Below, one piece after another: positions 6,505 through 13,204 of a DNA stretch of 14,915 nt. The stretch lies in NCBI GenBank assembly GCA_035644155.1, contig DASQPC010000076.1:1-14915 (forward strand), written 5' to 3'. Numbering within the stretch: the stretch's first letter is position 1; each line of letters starts with the position of its first letter. The stretch is from DATIGJ01 sp035644155. GTDB taxonomy: Bacteria; Patescibacteriota; Microgenomatia; Levybacterales; UBA12049. Made by a program: the position numbers and the translations under genes. Under the pieces are notes generated by a model. The model was not told the DNA's origin. It ran no database searches and worked only from the letters and a program-made list of their open reading frames with translations.

Positions 6505-8166
6505 ATGGCAAAACAAATTAAATCAGGTATAGAAGCACGACAATTATTAGCAAATGGAGTAAATCAATTAGCATTTGCAGTAGCAATAACTTTTGGTCCT
6601 AAGGGTCGAAACGTTGCTCTGGACAAAAAATGGGGAGGAGCTCCAAATGTTGTCCATGATGGTGTCACTGTAGCTAAAGATATTGAACTGAAAGATTCAT
6701 TTGAAAATATGGGTGCTCAGATGGTAAAAGAAGCTGCATCTAAGACTAACGATGTGGCAGGAGATGGTACGACAACGGCTACAGTTTTGGCTCGTGAAAT
6801 TGTCAATCAAGGATTTATGAGAATAGGTGAAGGTTATAATCCAATGCAATTAAAGCAAGAAATTGATGAAGCTGTTACTAAGGTTCTTGAAGCCATAAAG
6901 AAAATGAAGGAAGAAGTAAAAGGTGATGATATTAAAAAAGTTGCAACAATTTCGGCACAAAATGAAAAAATTGGAGATTTAATAGCGCAAGCGATTAAAA
7001 AAGTAGGCAAAGACGGTGTTGTCACTGTTGATGAAGGTCGTACAATGGACATGGAACTCGTCTATAAAGAAGGTATGGAGTTTGATAAAGGATATGTTTC
7101 ACCTTACTTTGTTACTAACTCAGATAAAATGGAAGCTGAAATTGAGGATCCATACATTCTTATCACCGACAAGAAAATTTCAACCCTTAATGAGTTTTTG
7201 CCTTTCCTTGAGGGATTTATCAAAGTTTCAAAGAACTTAGTTATTATTGCTGATGAAATTGAAGGTGAAGCGCTTGCTGCTCTTATTGTTAATAGATTAA
7301 AAGGTACATTTAATGTTCTAGCTATCAAAGCGCCAGGTTTTGGTGACAGAAGAAAAGAAATACTTGAAGATATTGCCAAGCTTACAGGTGCAAATGTTAT
7401 TTCAGATGATACAGGCCGTACACTTGAGAGTGTTACGGTTGAAGATTGTGGCCGAGCTGACAAAGTCTGGGCAGACAAAGAAAACGCGCGAATTATCGGT
7501 GGCAAAGGCGATAAGAAAGCAATTGCTGGGCGAGTTTCTCAAATAAAAAAAACAATCGAAGCAACAACGTCTGATTTTGATCGCGAAAAGCTTCAAGAAA
7601 GACTTGCTAAGCTTACTGGTGGCGTAGCAGTAATCAATGTCGGAGCTGCTACAGAGTTAGAGATGAAGGAGAGAAAAGAACGTGTTATTGATGCTGTTGC
7701 AGCAACCAAAGCAGCACTTGAAGAAGGCGTCGTTCCAGGTGGTGGTATTGCACTCTTAAGAGCCAGACATGTTTTGCTTTCTTCAACGATAGAAGTAAAA
7801 GAAAAAGAAAAGATTGGTCGTATAGAATTCTCTGCAAATCCAGGTTCAATGCTTCTCTATAATGCGCTTCAAGCACCTCTCATTGGGATTTTGACACAGT
7901 CAGGTGCTAATATTACTGATGTTCTTGAAAATCTTAAAAATTCAAAAGATATAAATGAAGGGTATAATGTTATGACAGGTAAATATGAAAATATGATAAA
8001 AAGCGGTATTATTGATCCTGCAAAAGTCACCCGACTTGCACTTATTAATGCAGCCTCTGTTGCAACGATGATACTGACAACAGAAGTTTTGGTAACCGAT
8101 ATCCCAGAGCCAAAGTCTGCAATGCCAGCAGGCGGTGGTATGCCTGACATGGGTGGCATGTATTAA
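6505..8166 (+). CDS. groEL: Chaperonin GroEL (Hsp60)
   Basis: 553 residues, full length. GroEL forms the double-ring ATP-driven folding chamber. ATP-site motifs are visible: GPKGRNV (31-37), HDGVTVAKDIEL (51-62, with Asp52) and GDGTTTAT (86-93); the catalytic-type Asp of the VEDAL motif is kept in RVIDAV, followed by EEGVVPGGG. The C-terminus has the Gly/Met-rich tail GGGMPDMGGM plus a final Tyr. The apical and intermediate domains are continuous with no frameshift. It follows groES by 9 bases with a coupled SD, and the next small gene starts 3 bases after its stop codon. Confidence 0.98.
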   Translation: MAKQIKSGIEARQLLANGVNQLAFAVAITFGPKGRNVALDKKWGGAPNVVHDGVTVAKDIELKDSFENMGAQMVKEAASKTNDVAGDGTTTATVLAREIVNQGFMRIGEGYNPMQLKQEIDEAVTKVLEAIKKMKEEVKGDDIKKVATISAQNEKIGDLIAQAIKKVGKDGVVTVDEGRTMDMELVYKEGMEFDKGYVSPYFVTNSDKMEAEIEDPYILITDKKISTLNEFLPFLEGFIKVSKNLVIIADEIEGEALAALIVNRLKGTFNVLAIKAPGFGDRRKEILEDIAKLTGANVISDDTGRTLESVTVEDCGRADKVWADKENARIIGGKGDKKAIAGRVSQIKKTIEATTSDFDREKLQERLAKLTGGVAVINVGAATELEMKERKERVIDAVAATKAALEEGVVPGGGIALLRARHVLLSSTIEVKEKEKIGRIEFSANPGSMLLYNALQAPLIGILTQSGANITDVLENLKNSKDINEGYNVMTGKYENMIKSGIIDPAKVTRLALINAASVATMILTTEVLVTDIPEPKSAMPAGGGMPDMGGMY

Positions 8167-8169
8167 AAA

Positions 8170-8436
8170 GTGGCCAACGATAAAACAACAACTTCTCAGA
8201 ACGTCATTTCAGTAAATCTGGACAATACCCCTATTCTTTATACAGATAATGTTTTTATCACGACAAATGACGATGGTGTCGTGTTGGATGTAACTCAAAA
8301 GCTTGCAACATCAAATCAAGTGAGAATTGTTTCACGAATCGGTATGAGCAGAGCTCACGCAAAAAAATTTACTGCAGAGATGGGAAGGCTCCTCGCTCTC
8401 ACAGAAGGAAAATCCAGGACGGGAAGTAAAGAGTAA
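8170..8436 (+). CDS. Small DUF3467-like protein downstream of groEL
   Basis: 88 residues from a GTG at 8170, three bases after the groEL stop codon and with no SD, so translation is probably coupled to groEL. After a Thr/Ser-rich start comes ILYTDNVFITTNDDGVVLDV (22-41), then a second beta/alpha unit ending IVSRIGMSRAHAKKFTAEM. This resembles DUF3467, a short alpha/beta family with a 'YANxxxV...' first half and a 'SPxHAKxL' second half. Its role is unknown. The stop codon is followed by 69 bases to the VOC gene, which has its own promoter. Being in the same operon suggests heat-shock co-expression. Confidence 0.75.
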   Translation: MANDKTTTSQNVISVNLDNTPILYTDNVFITTNDDGVVLDVTQKLATSNQVRIVSRIGMSRAHAKKFTAEMGRLLALTEGKSRTGSKE

Positions 8437-8469
8437 ATTGTCTCATAAGAAAAAGCAAAATGGTTGAGC

Positions 8470-8499
8470 TTGCATTTCTTAAAAGCTTTATGGTATATT
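8470..8499 (+). promoter_or_regulatory. VOC-gene promoter, leaderless
   Basis: TTGCAT (8470-8475), 18 bases, TATATT (8494-8499). The -10 box ends 6 bases before the ATG at 8506, so the predicted +1 is the A of the start codon. Confidence 0.6.
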
Positions 8500-8505
8500 A
8501 TTAAT

Positions 8506-8865
8506 ATGTTAAATTTGAATTCTTTGATGATTGGGAGTGCTAAGCCGAAGGAATTGGCTGATTTTTACCAAAAAGTCTTTGACAAAAAGCCTGATATGGA
8601 AGATGGTGGTTGGTATGGTTGGAAAGTCGGTAATATCTTTTTTTCAATCGGTGAACATTCAGAAGTACATGGTGAATCCAAAGAACCAGCACGGATTATC
8701 TTTAATCTTGAAACAAAAGAAGTCAAAGAGGAATTTGAACGTATCAAAGGCGTTGGAGCAGAAGTTATCAAAGAACCATATGAAATGCAAGGTATGTGGA
8801 TTGCCACATTTGCTGATCCAGATGGAAACTATTTCCAATTAGCTACTCCTTGGGAAGGTAAATAA
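8506..8865 (+). CDS. Glyoxalase/bleomycin-resistance (VOC-fold) family protein
   Basis: 119 residues from the ATG at 8506. An in-frame start at 8464 would add 14 residues that overlap the promoter and is unlikely. VOC features: ELADFYQKVFDKKPD (the FYxxVLG helix), a central beta segment with WYGWKVGNIFFSIGEHSE, a second half with ARIIFNLETKEVKEEFERIKGVG and the closing strand WIATFADPDGNYFQLATPW. The usual first metal-ligand His on strand 1 is absent (LMIGS), so metal-dependent glyoxalase I activity is doubtful; it could bind or modify another small molecule. It converges on murJ with 11 bases between the stop codons. A weak inverted repeat sits there (ATAACC 8862-8867 / GGTTAT 8875-8880), too short to call a terminator with confidence. 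Confidence 0.9.
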   Translation: MLNLNSLMIGSAKPKELADFYQKVFDKKPDMEDGGWYGWKVGNIFFSIGEHSEVHGESKEPARIIFNLETKEVKEEFERIKGVGAEVIKEPYEMQGMWIATFADPDGNYFQLATPWEGK

Positions 8866-8876
8866 CCTTCTTATGG

Positions 8877-10541
8877 TTATGGATTAATCTTCCCGCCTTC
8901 AAGGACTTCCTGAGATTTTGTGAGGACTTCTCTCCAATTGCCAAGCTTTCTAAATACCAAAATATAGGTTTGTGCTTCTTTCACATCGAAAAACCATGTC
9001 AAGAAGAGATACAATAAAAGCCCAGCAAGACTTGAAATGCCAGTTAAGATAATCAAATTAATAGTACGTGTCGTATCAAAAACAAGTTGATCCAACAACT
9101 TAATTGGAATATAGAGCGCAAAAGCAGTAAAAAGACTTGAAACAAAAATTTTCCCCCACGAGAGAAAAAGCGGCCACTTTTCAAATTTTCCAATTTTCTG
9201 TTCAAGAAGGACAAAGAGGACAATCAGTTGGAGAATACTAGAAATTGTAAAAGCAATGGCAAGACTTTCAACACCCATATGATACATAATGATAAAAATA
9301 TAGGCAAAACTCAAAAGTATCATTGTTGATGCAGCGTTAACGATAAGTGGAATTTTGGTGTCATGGAGGGCATAAAATCCTCGTAGAACCAAAAGAATTA
9401 ATGCTTGAGCAAATATTGCGAGACAAAAAAATGCTAATGTTTTTCCAGTCAAAACTGTTGCCGGCCAATCAAATTTACTCGCCCCAAAAACCAAACGCAC
9501 CACAGGAATACGAAGGACCAAAAGCAAAACTGAGACAGGTAAAACAAGATAAAGCATTTGATTAAAGCTATTGAGAAATGTTGTTTTAAAGTCTTCCAGT
9601 TTGTCTTTTTCGCGAGAAAGGATTGGGAAGGCGGCCTGAGCAATTGTAGCACCAAACAGCGTGACCGGCGCAAAAGCTAAAGTCTTGGCAAAATCAAAAA
9701 TAACATTCATACGGCCAGGTAAGGGGAGAAAGGAAATAAATGAACCAATTGCTACAGTCCCAAGCTGCATCACGATAATCGCAATTGTCCGGGGCCACAT
9801 TAATTTACCGACACGTACAACACCATCAGAACGAAGATACGTGAGAGATGGAGTAAAAGAAAATCCAACTTTTTTAGCAAGAGGTAGTTGGAGAATAACA
9901 AAAATTGCACCGCCGATCAGCACGCCAATTGCAGCAGCATAAATCCCAACCATAGGTGAGAAAAAATAGACGCCAATAATAATGCCAAGATTGTACATCG
10001 CAGCAGCAATACCGGGGATAAAAAAGTGATTGTAGGATTGCAGAAGGGCTGTAAAGAATGTTCCAAGGATGAAAAGAAGCTCGCCAAAAATGAGAATACG
10101 CATCAAATTGGCCATAAGCATCATTTCCTTTGGTGAAAAATTAGCTCCCAAATTAAATATCTGCAAACATAATGGAGCAAAAAACATCAAAAGAACTGAA
10201 AGAACTAAAAAAATTCCAAATCCGACAGTCAAAAGTGTCGATGCCATTTGGTGAGCTTCTTTTTCTTGACCTTTGGCAAGATAGGAGGAAAAGACAGGAA
10301 TAAAGGCACTAGAAAGTGCTGCGGCAATAGTCAGCTGAAAGAGCGTATCAGGTAATTGTGAAGCATAGAGATAAATACCAAGCGTATTTGATGCACCAAA
10401 AATACTCACGAGTAACCGTTGGCGAATAAGTCCGAGCAGTTGTGATAGGACAACCGTTGCCATAATAATAAATGCTGCGGAAAGAATACTTGTCTGACGA
10501 CGAGTCAGAAGATCAAGGCTTTTTTTGACAAATTCATTCAT
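8877..10541 (-). CDS. murJ: Lipid II flippase MurJ (MviN family)
   Basis: 554 residues with about 14 hydrophobic segments spread through the whole length. MurJ moves the peptidoglycan precursor lipid II across the inner membrane. The N-terminal signature is clear: SQLLGLIRQRLLVSIFGAS (33-51, with the Arg pair facing the cavity), then a LPDTLFQL segment (63-70) and AALSSAFIPVFSSY (74-87), matching the GAFSQAFVPV region of the family. The central part keeps FAKTLAFAPVTLFGATIAQAAFPILSR. The start MNEFVKKSLDLL is normal. No SD is seen, and the upstream -10 box gives a leader of about 26 bases. Finding MurJ implies that the cell makes or remodels peptidoglycan. Confidence 0.96.
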   Translation of the reverse strand: MNEFVKKSLDLLTRRQTSILSAAFIIMATVVLSQLLGLIRQRLLVSIFGASNTLGIYLYASQLPDTLFQLTIAAALSSAFIPVFSSYLAKGQEKEAHQMASTLLTVGFGIFLVLSVLLMFFAPLCLQIFNLGANFSPKEMMLMANLMRILIFGELLFILGTFFTALLQSYNHFFIPGIAAAMYNLGIIIGVYFFSPMVGIYAAAIGVLIGGAIFVILQLPLAKKVGFSFTPSLTYLRSDGVVRVGKLMWPRTIAIIVMQLGTVAIGSFISFLPLPGRMNVIFDFAKTLAFAPVTLFGATIAQAAFPILSREKDKLEDFKTTFLNSFNQMLYLVLPVSVLLLVLRIPVVRLVFGASKFDWPATVLTGKTLAFFCLAIFAQALILLVLRGFYALHDTKIPLIVNAASTMILLSFAYIFIIMYHMGVESLAIAFTISSILQLIVLFVLLEQKIGKFEKWPLFLSWGKIFVSSLFTAFALYIPIKLLDQLVFDTTRTINLIILTGISSLAGLLLYLFLTWFFDVKEAQTYILVFRKLGNWREVLTKSQEVLEGGKINP

Positions 10542-10563
10542 AGACCCAATAGAAGAGCAAATC

Positions 10564-10592
10564 TTGTATTTTTAAGTATATCATGGTAAAAT
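10564..10592 (+). promoter_or_regulatory. rpsT promoter, leaderless, interlocked with the divergent murJ promoter
   Basis: TTGTAT (10564-10569), 17 bases, TAAAAT (10587-10592); the -10 box ends 6 bases before the GTG at 10599, so the first transcribed base should be the G of the start codon. On the opposite strand murJ has TATACT (10580-10575), lying inside this spacer, with a predicted start near 10568. Confidence 0.6.
10575..10580 (-). promoter_or_regulatory. -10 box of murJ
   Basis: Minus-strand TATACT (10580-10575) about 33 bases before the murJ ATG. No good -35 is seen at normal spacing; that position falls on the first codons of rpsT. Confidence 0.45.
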
Positions 10593-10598
10593 TAGAAA

Positions 10599-10919
10599 GT
10601 GCCAGTATTAAAACACGCAAAAAAGAAATTACGCCAGGATAAGGTCCGTACAGCTCGCAACAAAAAGCTTAAGGATCTTTTCAAAAAGCTCGTCAAAGAA
10701 GCACGAGCTACGAAGAGTGCAGAAGCAGTCAGTAAGGCTTTTTCAAGTATTGATAAAGCTGCCAAACATCACATTCTTCCAAAAAACAAGGCAGCTCACA
10801 TGAAGTCATCTCTGTCAAAGGTCATTGGCGAAAAAGCTGAAGGAGTAGTCGCTCCTGCGAAGAAAGCTGTCAAAATTGCAAAAAAAGCTGTCAAAAAAAC
10901 CTCTCCAAAGAAAAAATAA
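10599..10919 (+). CDS. rpsT: Ribosomal protein bS20
   Basis: 106 residues from a GTG start. bS20 binds 16S rRNA early in 30S assembly. The core matches the family: VLKHAKKKLRQDKVRTARNK (3-22, basic first helix), a middle helix with SKAFSSIDKAA and the signature ILPKNKAAHMKSSLSKVI (about 59-76). Typical bS20 ends about there (85-90 residues); here a tail of roughly 30 residues follows, made of Ala/Lys/Val repeats (APAKKAVKIAKKAVKKTSPKKK region), resembling histone H1-like tails. The GTG is preferred because the residues right after it (PVLKHAKKK) are the family N-terminus and a promoter places +1 on it. The last 44 bases overlap the frame of a small membrane ORF. Confidence 0.93.
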   Translation: MPVLKHAKKKLRQDKVRTARNKKLKDLFKKLVKEARATKSAEAVSKAFSSIDKAAKHHILPKNKAAHMKSSLSKVIGEKAEGVVAPAKKAVKIAKKAVKKTSPKKK

Positions 10920-11105
10920 ATTCTTAGTTCTTTCTGCTATTATTCTTATTATTTTTGCCATTTGGTATGCATTATTTGTGAGAGATACCCGTAAGAATAA
11001 AAGACTGATCAAGTTGCTGCTATCTTTGTTAGCATTGTTGTTGTGATTTTTATGGTAGTTTTTAGAAAAGAATTTCGAGATATGATAAAACATCGCCATC
11101 ATTGA
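10876..11105 (+). pseudogene. Frameshifted small two-helix membrane ORF
   Basis: Behind rpsT two frames join into one plausible protein. The first is open from 10846, has a TTG at 10876 and encodes FLVLSAIILIIFAIWYALFV, then RDTRKNK, before drifting to a stop at 11044. The second, one base back, continues from about 11001 with KTDQVAAIFVSIVVVIFMVV and RKEFRDMIKHRHH, ending at 11105. Restoring one A in the AAAA run at 10999-11002 would fuse them into a hairpin-like two-helix membrane protein with a basic loop and a basic tail. I read this as a recent one-base deletion or an assembly error. The classical slippery heptamer for programmed -1 frameshifting is not present. The N-terminal start is unclear and no ATG is available. 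Confidence 0.5.
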
Positions 11106-11134
11106 TTGATTACTTCCTCTTAACGCGATATAAT
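11106..11134 (+). promoter_or_regulatory. serS promoter
   Basis: TTGATT (11106-11111), 17 bases, TATAAT (11129-11134, perfect). The predicted +1 is near 11141, which is almost the first base of the palindromic repeat that fills the serS leader. Confidence 0.7.
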
Positions 11135-11138
11135 TCCT

Positions 11139-11204
11139 TTGTCATCCTGAATTTACTTCAGATCTATTTTGTCAAAAGATGCTGAAACAAGTTCAGCATG
11201 ACAA
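11139..11204 (+). repeat. Dispersed palindromic (REP-like) repeat forming the serS leader
   Basis: Outer arms TTGTCATCCTGAA (11139-11151) and TTCAGCATGACAA (11192-11204) pair at 12 of 13 positions. The right side also holds a tight hairpin GCTGAA-ACAAG-TTCAGC (11181-11197). It belongs to the same family as the copy at 13312. The right arm ends 10 bases before the serS ATG. Confidence 0.75.
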
Positions 11205-11214
11205 TTTTATTATT

Positions 11215-12468
11215 ATGTTTGATATTAAACTCATCCGAGAAAATCCAGAAAAAGTACAAGAAGCTGCAAAGAGTAAGCGCATTGCTATTGATGTCAAAAA
11301 AATTCTTGAAGTTGATAAAAAATATCGAGATGTTGAAATAGTTCTCCAAAAATTTCGAGAGAAAATGAATGCGTTTTCTAAATCAATCAAAGGTAAACCA
11401 ACACCAGAACAACTCCAAGAAGGTAAAGAACTTAAAGAAGAAGTTCAAAAAACAGAAAACGATGCAAAACTTTTCAAACATGAACTGGATATGTGGTTGT
11501 CTCAAATTCCAAATCTTCCAAAAGATGATGTCAAAGTAGGCCGTGATGAATCAGAGAACGATGTCATCAGAAAGTTTAAAGAACCAACAAAATTTGACTT
11601 TACTCCTAAAGATCATCTGGCACTTGGTGAAGCATTGGGTATTATCGATATGACACGTGCAGCTAAAGTTTCAGGGGCACGATTTGCCTATCTGAAAGGC
11701 GATGGTGTCCTTCTTGAATTTGCTCTTGTGCAATTTGCATTTGAGATGCTTTTGAAAGAAGGATTTATTCCTGTGCTTCCACCGGTTTTGATTAAGAAAG
11801 AAACAATGCAAGGACTTGGATATATGGAAAATGGTGGAGATGAAGATATGTTCCACTTGAAGGATGATGATTTTATTCTTGTCGGTACAGCTGAGCAATC
11901 CCTTGTCCCAATGCATAAAGATGAAATACTTCGCAAAGAAGATTTGCCCAGGCGTTATGTTGGATACTCACCATCATTTAGACGAGAAGCCGGAAGTTAT
12001 GGGAAAGACACTCGTGGTATTTTGCGGGTGCATCAATTTAACAAAGTTGAGATGGTATCGTTTGTTGCAGCAGGAGAAGATGACCGTGAGCAGGATTTTT
12101 TATTGTCACTTGAAGAGAAATTTTTTCAAGCACTCGATATTCCATATCAATTGATAAAAATGTGTACTGGCGATTTGGGATTTCCAGCTGCTCGTAAATA
12201 CGATATTGAAGCATGGATGCCAGGACAAAATAAGTATCGAGAAGTGACATCTGTTTCCACAGTAACTGATTTTCAATCGCGAAGACTCAATATGAAATAT
12301 CAAGATGGCACAGAACGAAAATATCTCAATGTGCTTAATGGAACTGCTTTTGCCATGTCTCGAACACCAATTGCGATTTTAGAAAATTATCAACAGGAAG
12401 ATGGATCGGTTATTGTTCCTGAAGTCTTGAGAAAGTATATGGGTAAAGACAAAATTAGCGCAAAATAA
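11215..12468 (+). CDS. serS: Seryl-tRNA synthetase
   Basis: 417 residues from the ATG at 11215; the usual length is about 420-430. The enzyme charges tRNA-Ser (and tRNA-Sec) with serine in the cytoplasm. The N-terminal MFDIKLIRENPEKVQEAA starts the long antiparallel coiled-coil arm (about 30-100) that grips the tRNA long variable arm. Class II motifs: motif 1 near 176-196 (EGFIPVLPPVL), TAEQSLVP (225-232, serine pocket), motif 2 FRREAG...RVHQFNKVEM (255-280), then EVTSVSTVTDFQSRR (343-357) and motif 3 NGTAFAMSRTPIAILENYQ (375-393). The frame extends up to 11179, but those 12 residues (MLKQVQHDN...) translate the palindromic repeat and are not family-like. No SD is visible. Confidence 0.97.
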   Translation: MFDIKLIRENPEKVQEAAKSKRIAIDVKKILEVDKKYRDVEIVLQKFREKMNAFSKSIKGKPTPEQLQEGKELKEEVQKTENDAKLFKHELDMWLSQIPNLPKDDVKVGRDESENDVIRKFKEPTKFDFTPKDHLALGEALGIIDMTRAAKVSGARFAYLKGDGVLLEFALVQFAFEMLLKEGFIPVLPPVLIKKETMQGLGYMENGGDEDMFHLKDDDFILVGTAEQSLVPMHKDEILRKEDLPRRYVGYSPSFRREAGSYGKDTRGILRVHQFNKVEMVSFVAAGEDDREQDFLLSLEEKFFQALDIPYQLIKMCTGDLGFPAARKYDIEAWMPGQNKYREVTSVSTVTDFQSRRLNMKYQDGTERKYLNVLNGTAFAMSRTPIAILENYQQEDGSVIVPEVLRKYMGKDKISAK

Positions 12469-12477
12469 CAGAAGAGC

Positions 12478-12506
12478 TAGACAAAATAAAAAGAGTAGGG
12501 TATACT
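12478..12506 (+). promoter_or_regulatory. Promoter of the SnoaL-like gene
   Basis: TAGACA (12478-12483), 17 bases, TATACT (12501-12506). The predicted start near 12513 gives a 14-base leader without SD to the ATG at 12527. Confidence 0.65.
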
Positions 12507-12526
12507 AATTTTCTTAGTAATATTTT

Positions 12527-12970
12527 ATGGAAAACGAAGATTTGAAACAACTTTATAAAAAATGGGTAGCAATATGGAATGGTGATAGTAGTCTTATTGA
12601 TACGATTATTGCACCAAACTTTATTTTTCATCGAGAAGGTGGTCAACCAGATTGGCATGGACCAGAAGAGACACGAAAGATGCTTGCCGCAAGCAGAGTA
12701 CCATTTTCTGAACTTACCTTTCATACAACGATTGGACCAATTGGTGAAAATAATCTCGTAGTGGGACGTAATGAAGGGACAGGTATTTATCAAGGTGGTA
12801 TCCCTGGAGCAGCTGCAGAGAAGGGAACAAAGGTTGAGATGACAGGGATTGATATCCTTCGAGTTGAAGATGGCAAAATTGTTGAGTGTTGGCACAATAG
12901 TAATGATTTCTCATTTATGATGCAACTTAAGGCAGTGCAAATGCTTCCCTCTGAACAGACTAAAGAATAA
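12527..12970 (+). CDS. SnoaL-like (NTF2-fold) protein
   Basis: 147 residues. The sequence has the layout of a SnoaL-like polyketide-cyclase/ester-cyclase domain: an N-terminal helix with LYKKWVAIWNGDSSLIDTII, then APNFIFHREGGQPDWHGPEETRKML, a beta core with FHTTIGPIGENNLVVGRNEGTG and the closing strands VEMTGIDILRVEDGKIVECWH. In this family the pocket His/Asp residues and the strand ending 'ECWH' line a small-molecule cavity. CPR bacteria rarely make polyketides, so the actual substrate is unknown; many relatives are stress or detoxification proteins or have no known role. It has its own promoter downstream of serS and the next 25 bases hold no clear terminator. Confidence 0.88.
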   Translation: MENEDLKQLYKKWVAIWNGDSSLIDTIIAPNFIFHREGGQPDWHGPEETRKMLAASRVPFSELTFHTTIGPIGENNLVVGRNEGTGIYQGGIPGAAAEKGTKVEMTGIDILRVEDGKIVECWHNSNDFSFMMQLKAVQMLPSEQTKE

Positions 12971-12995
12971 GCTTCTTGATATTCATTGTTTTGTA

Positions 12996-13074
12996 GCTTC
13001 AAAATTATAAAAAAAACAAAAAATAATTTTGTGATTTTTGTTGATTTAACAATCCAAATTAATTGTTTTGAAGC
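12996..13074. repeat. AT-rich segment bounded by 9-base inverted repeats
   Basis: GCTTCAAAA (12996-13004) and TTTTGAAGC (13066-13074) are perfect inverted repeats 61 bases apart. The inside is nearly all A/T and has a small hairpin (TTGTT 13038-13042 / AACAA 13048-13052). It codes for nothing. It could be the foot of a structured RNA, a long-loop terminator for the SnoaL gene or a small insertion element; no flanking duplication is evident. Confidence 0.4.
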
Positions 13075-13086
13075 AAGGAAAATTGC

Positions 13087-13118
13087 TTGACAAATCAAGA
13101 CAAAATATTCAGTATTAT
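13087..13118 (+). promoter_or_regulatory. Probable promoter of the lysine-rich mini-gene
   Basis: A consensus TTGACA (13087-13092) precedes an AT-rich stretch with TATTAT (13113-13118). The 20-base spacing is longer than ideal, so the exact -10 is uncertain; TATATT at 13116 is even further. Transcription from about 13125 would give a leader of about 28 bases that contains the strong SD. Confidence 0.4.
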
Positions 13119-13137
13119 ATTATCCTAATTATAGAAG

Positions 13138-13148
13138 AGGAGGTGATC
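13138..13148 (+). promoter_or_regulatory. Exceptionally long Shine-Dalgarno site
   Basis: AGGAGGTGATC is complementary to eleven consecutive bases of the usual 16S rRNA 3' tail (GATCACCTCCT). The GGAGG core ends 9 bases before the ATG at 13153. By pairing length it is the strongest ribosome-binding site in the window, which otherwise often has none. Confidence 0.85.
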
Positions 13149-13152
13149 ATCC

Positions 13153-13200
13153 ATGGCAGCTAAAAAAGCAAAGAAAGCAGCAAAGAAAAAGAAGAAATAG
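13153..13200 (+). CDS. 15-residue lysine/alanine peptide (mini-gene or leader peptide)
   Basis: The ATG at 13153 opens a 15-codon frame, MAAKKAKKAAKKKKK, ending with TAG at 13198-13200. Ten of the 15 codons are Lys and four are Ala. It has an eleven-base SD, a TTGACA element upstream and a strong intrinsic terminator 45 bases after the stop codon, so it looks like a complete, highly expressed transcription unit of about 150 bases. Two readings: a basic nucleic-acid-binding peptide, similar in make-up to the Ala/Lys tail of the bS20 in this window; or a leader peptide whose Lys run senses Lys-tRNA or slows ribosomes to control the hairpins downstream and so secA. The sequence alone does not decide. 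Chance is unlikely given the SD quality. Confidence 0.65.
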   Translation: MAAKKAKKAAKKKKK

Positions 13201-13204
13201 TTGT

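Noticed and set aside
7104..7505. Minus-strand frame of 133 codons inside groEL
   Set aside because: Antisense shadow of groEL with Ser/Ile-rich composition and no independent signal.
8447..8480. Hairpin AAGAAA..GCAA / TTGC.TTTCTT after the DUF3467-like gene
   Set aside because: It has an internal loop and no T run after it, and it overlaps the -35 box of the next gene; not enough to call a terminator.
11179..11214. Twelve extra residues at the serS N-terminus
   Set aside because: They translate the right arm of the palindromic repeat (MLKQVQHDN), a known artefact of such repeats, and are absent from the SerRS family.
12455..12895. Minus-strand frame of 146 codons over the SnoaL-like gene
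   Set aside because: The plus-strand frame has a promoter, a family fold and normal composition; the minus frame is Cys/Ser/Phe-rich noise.
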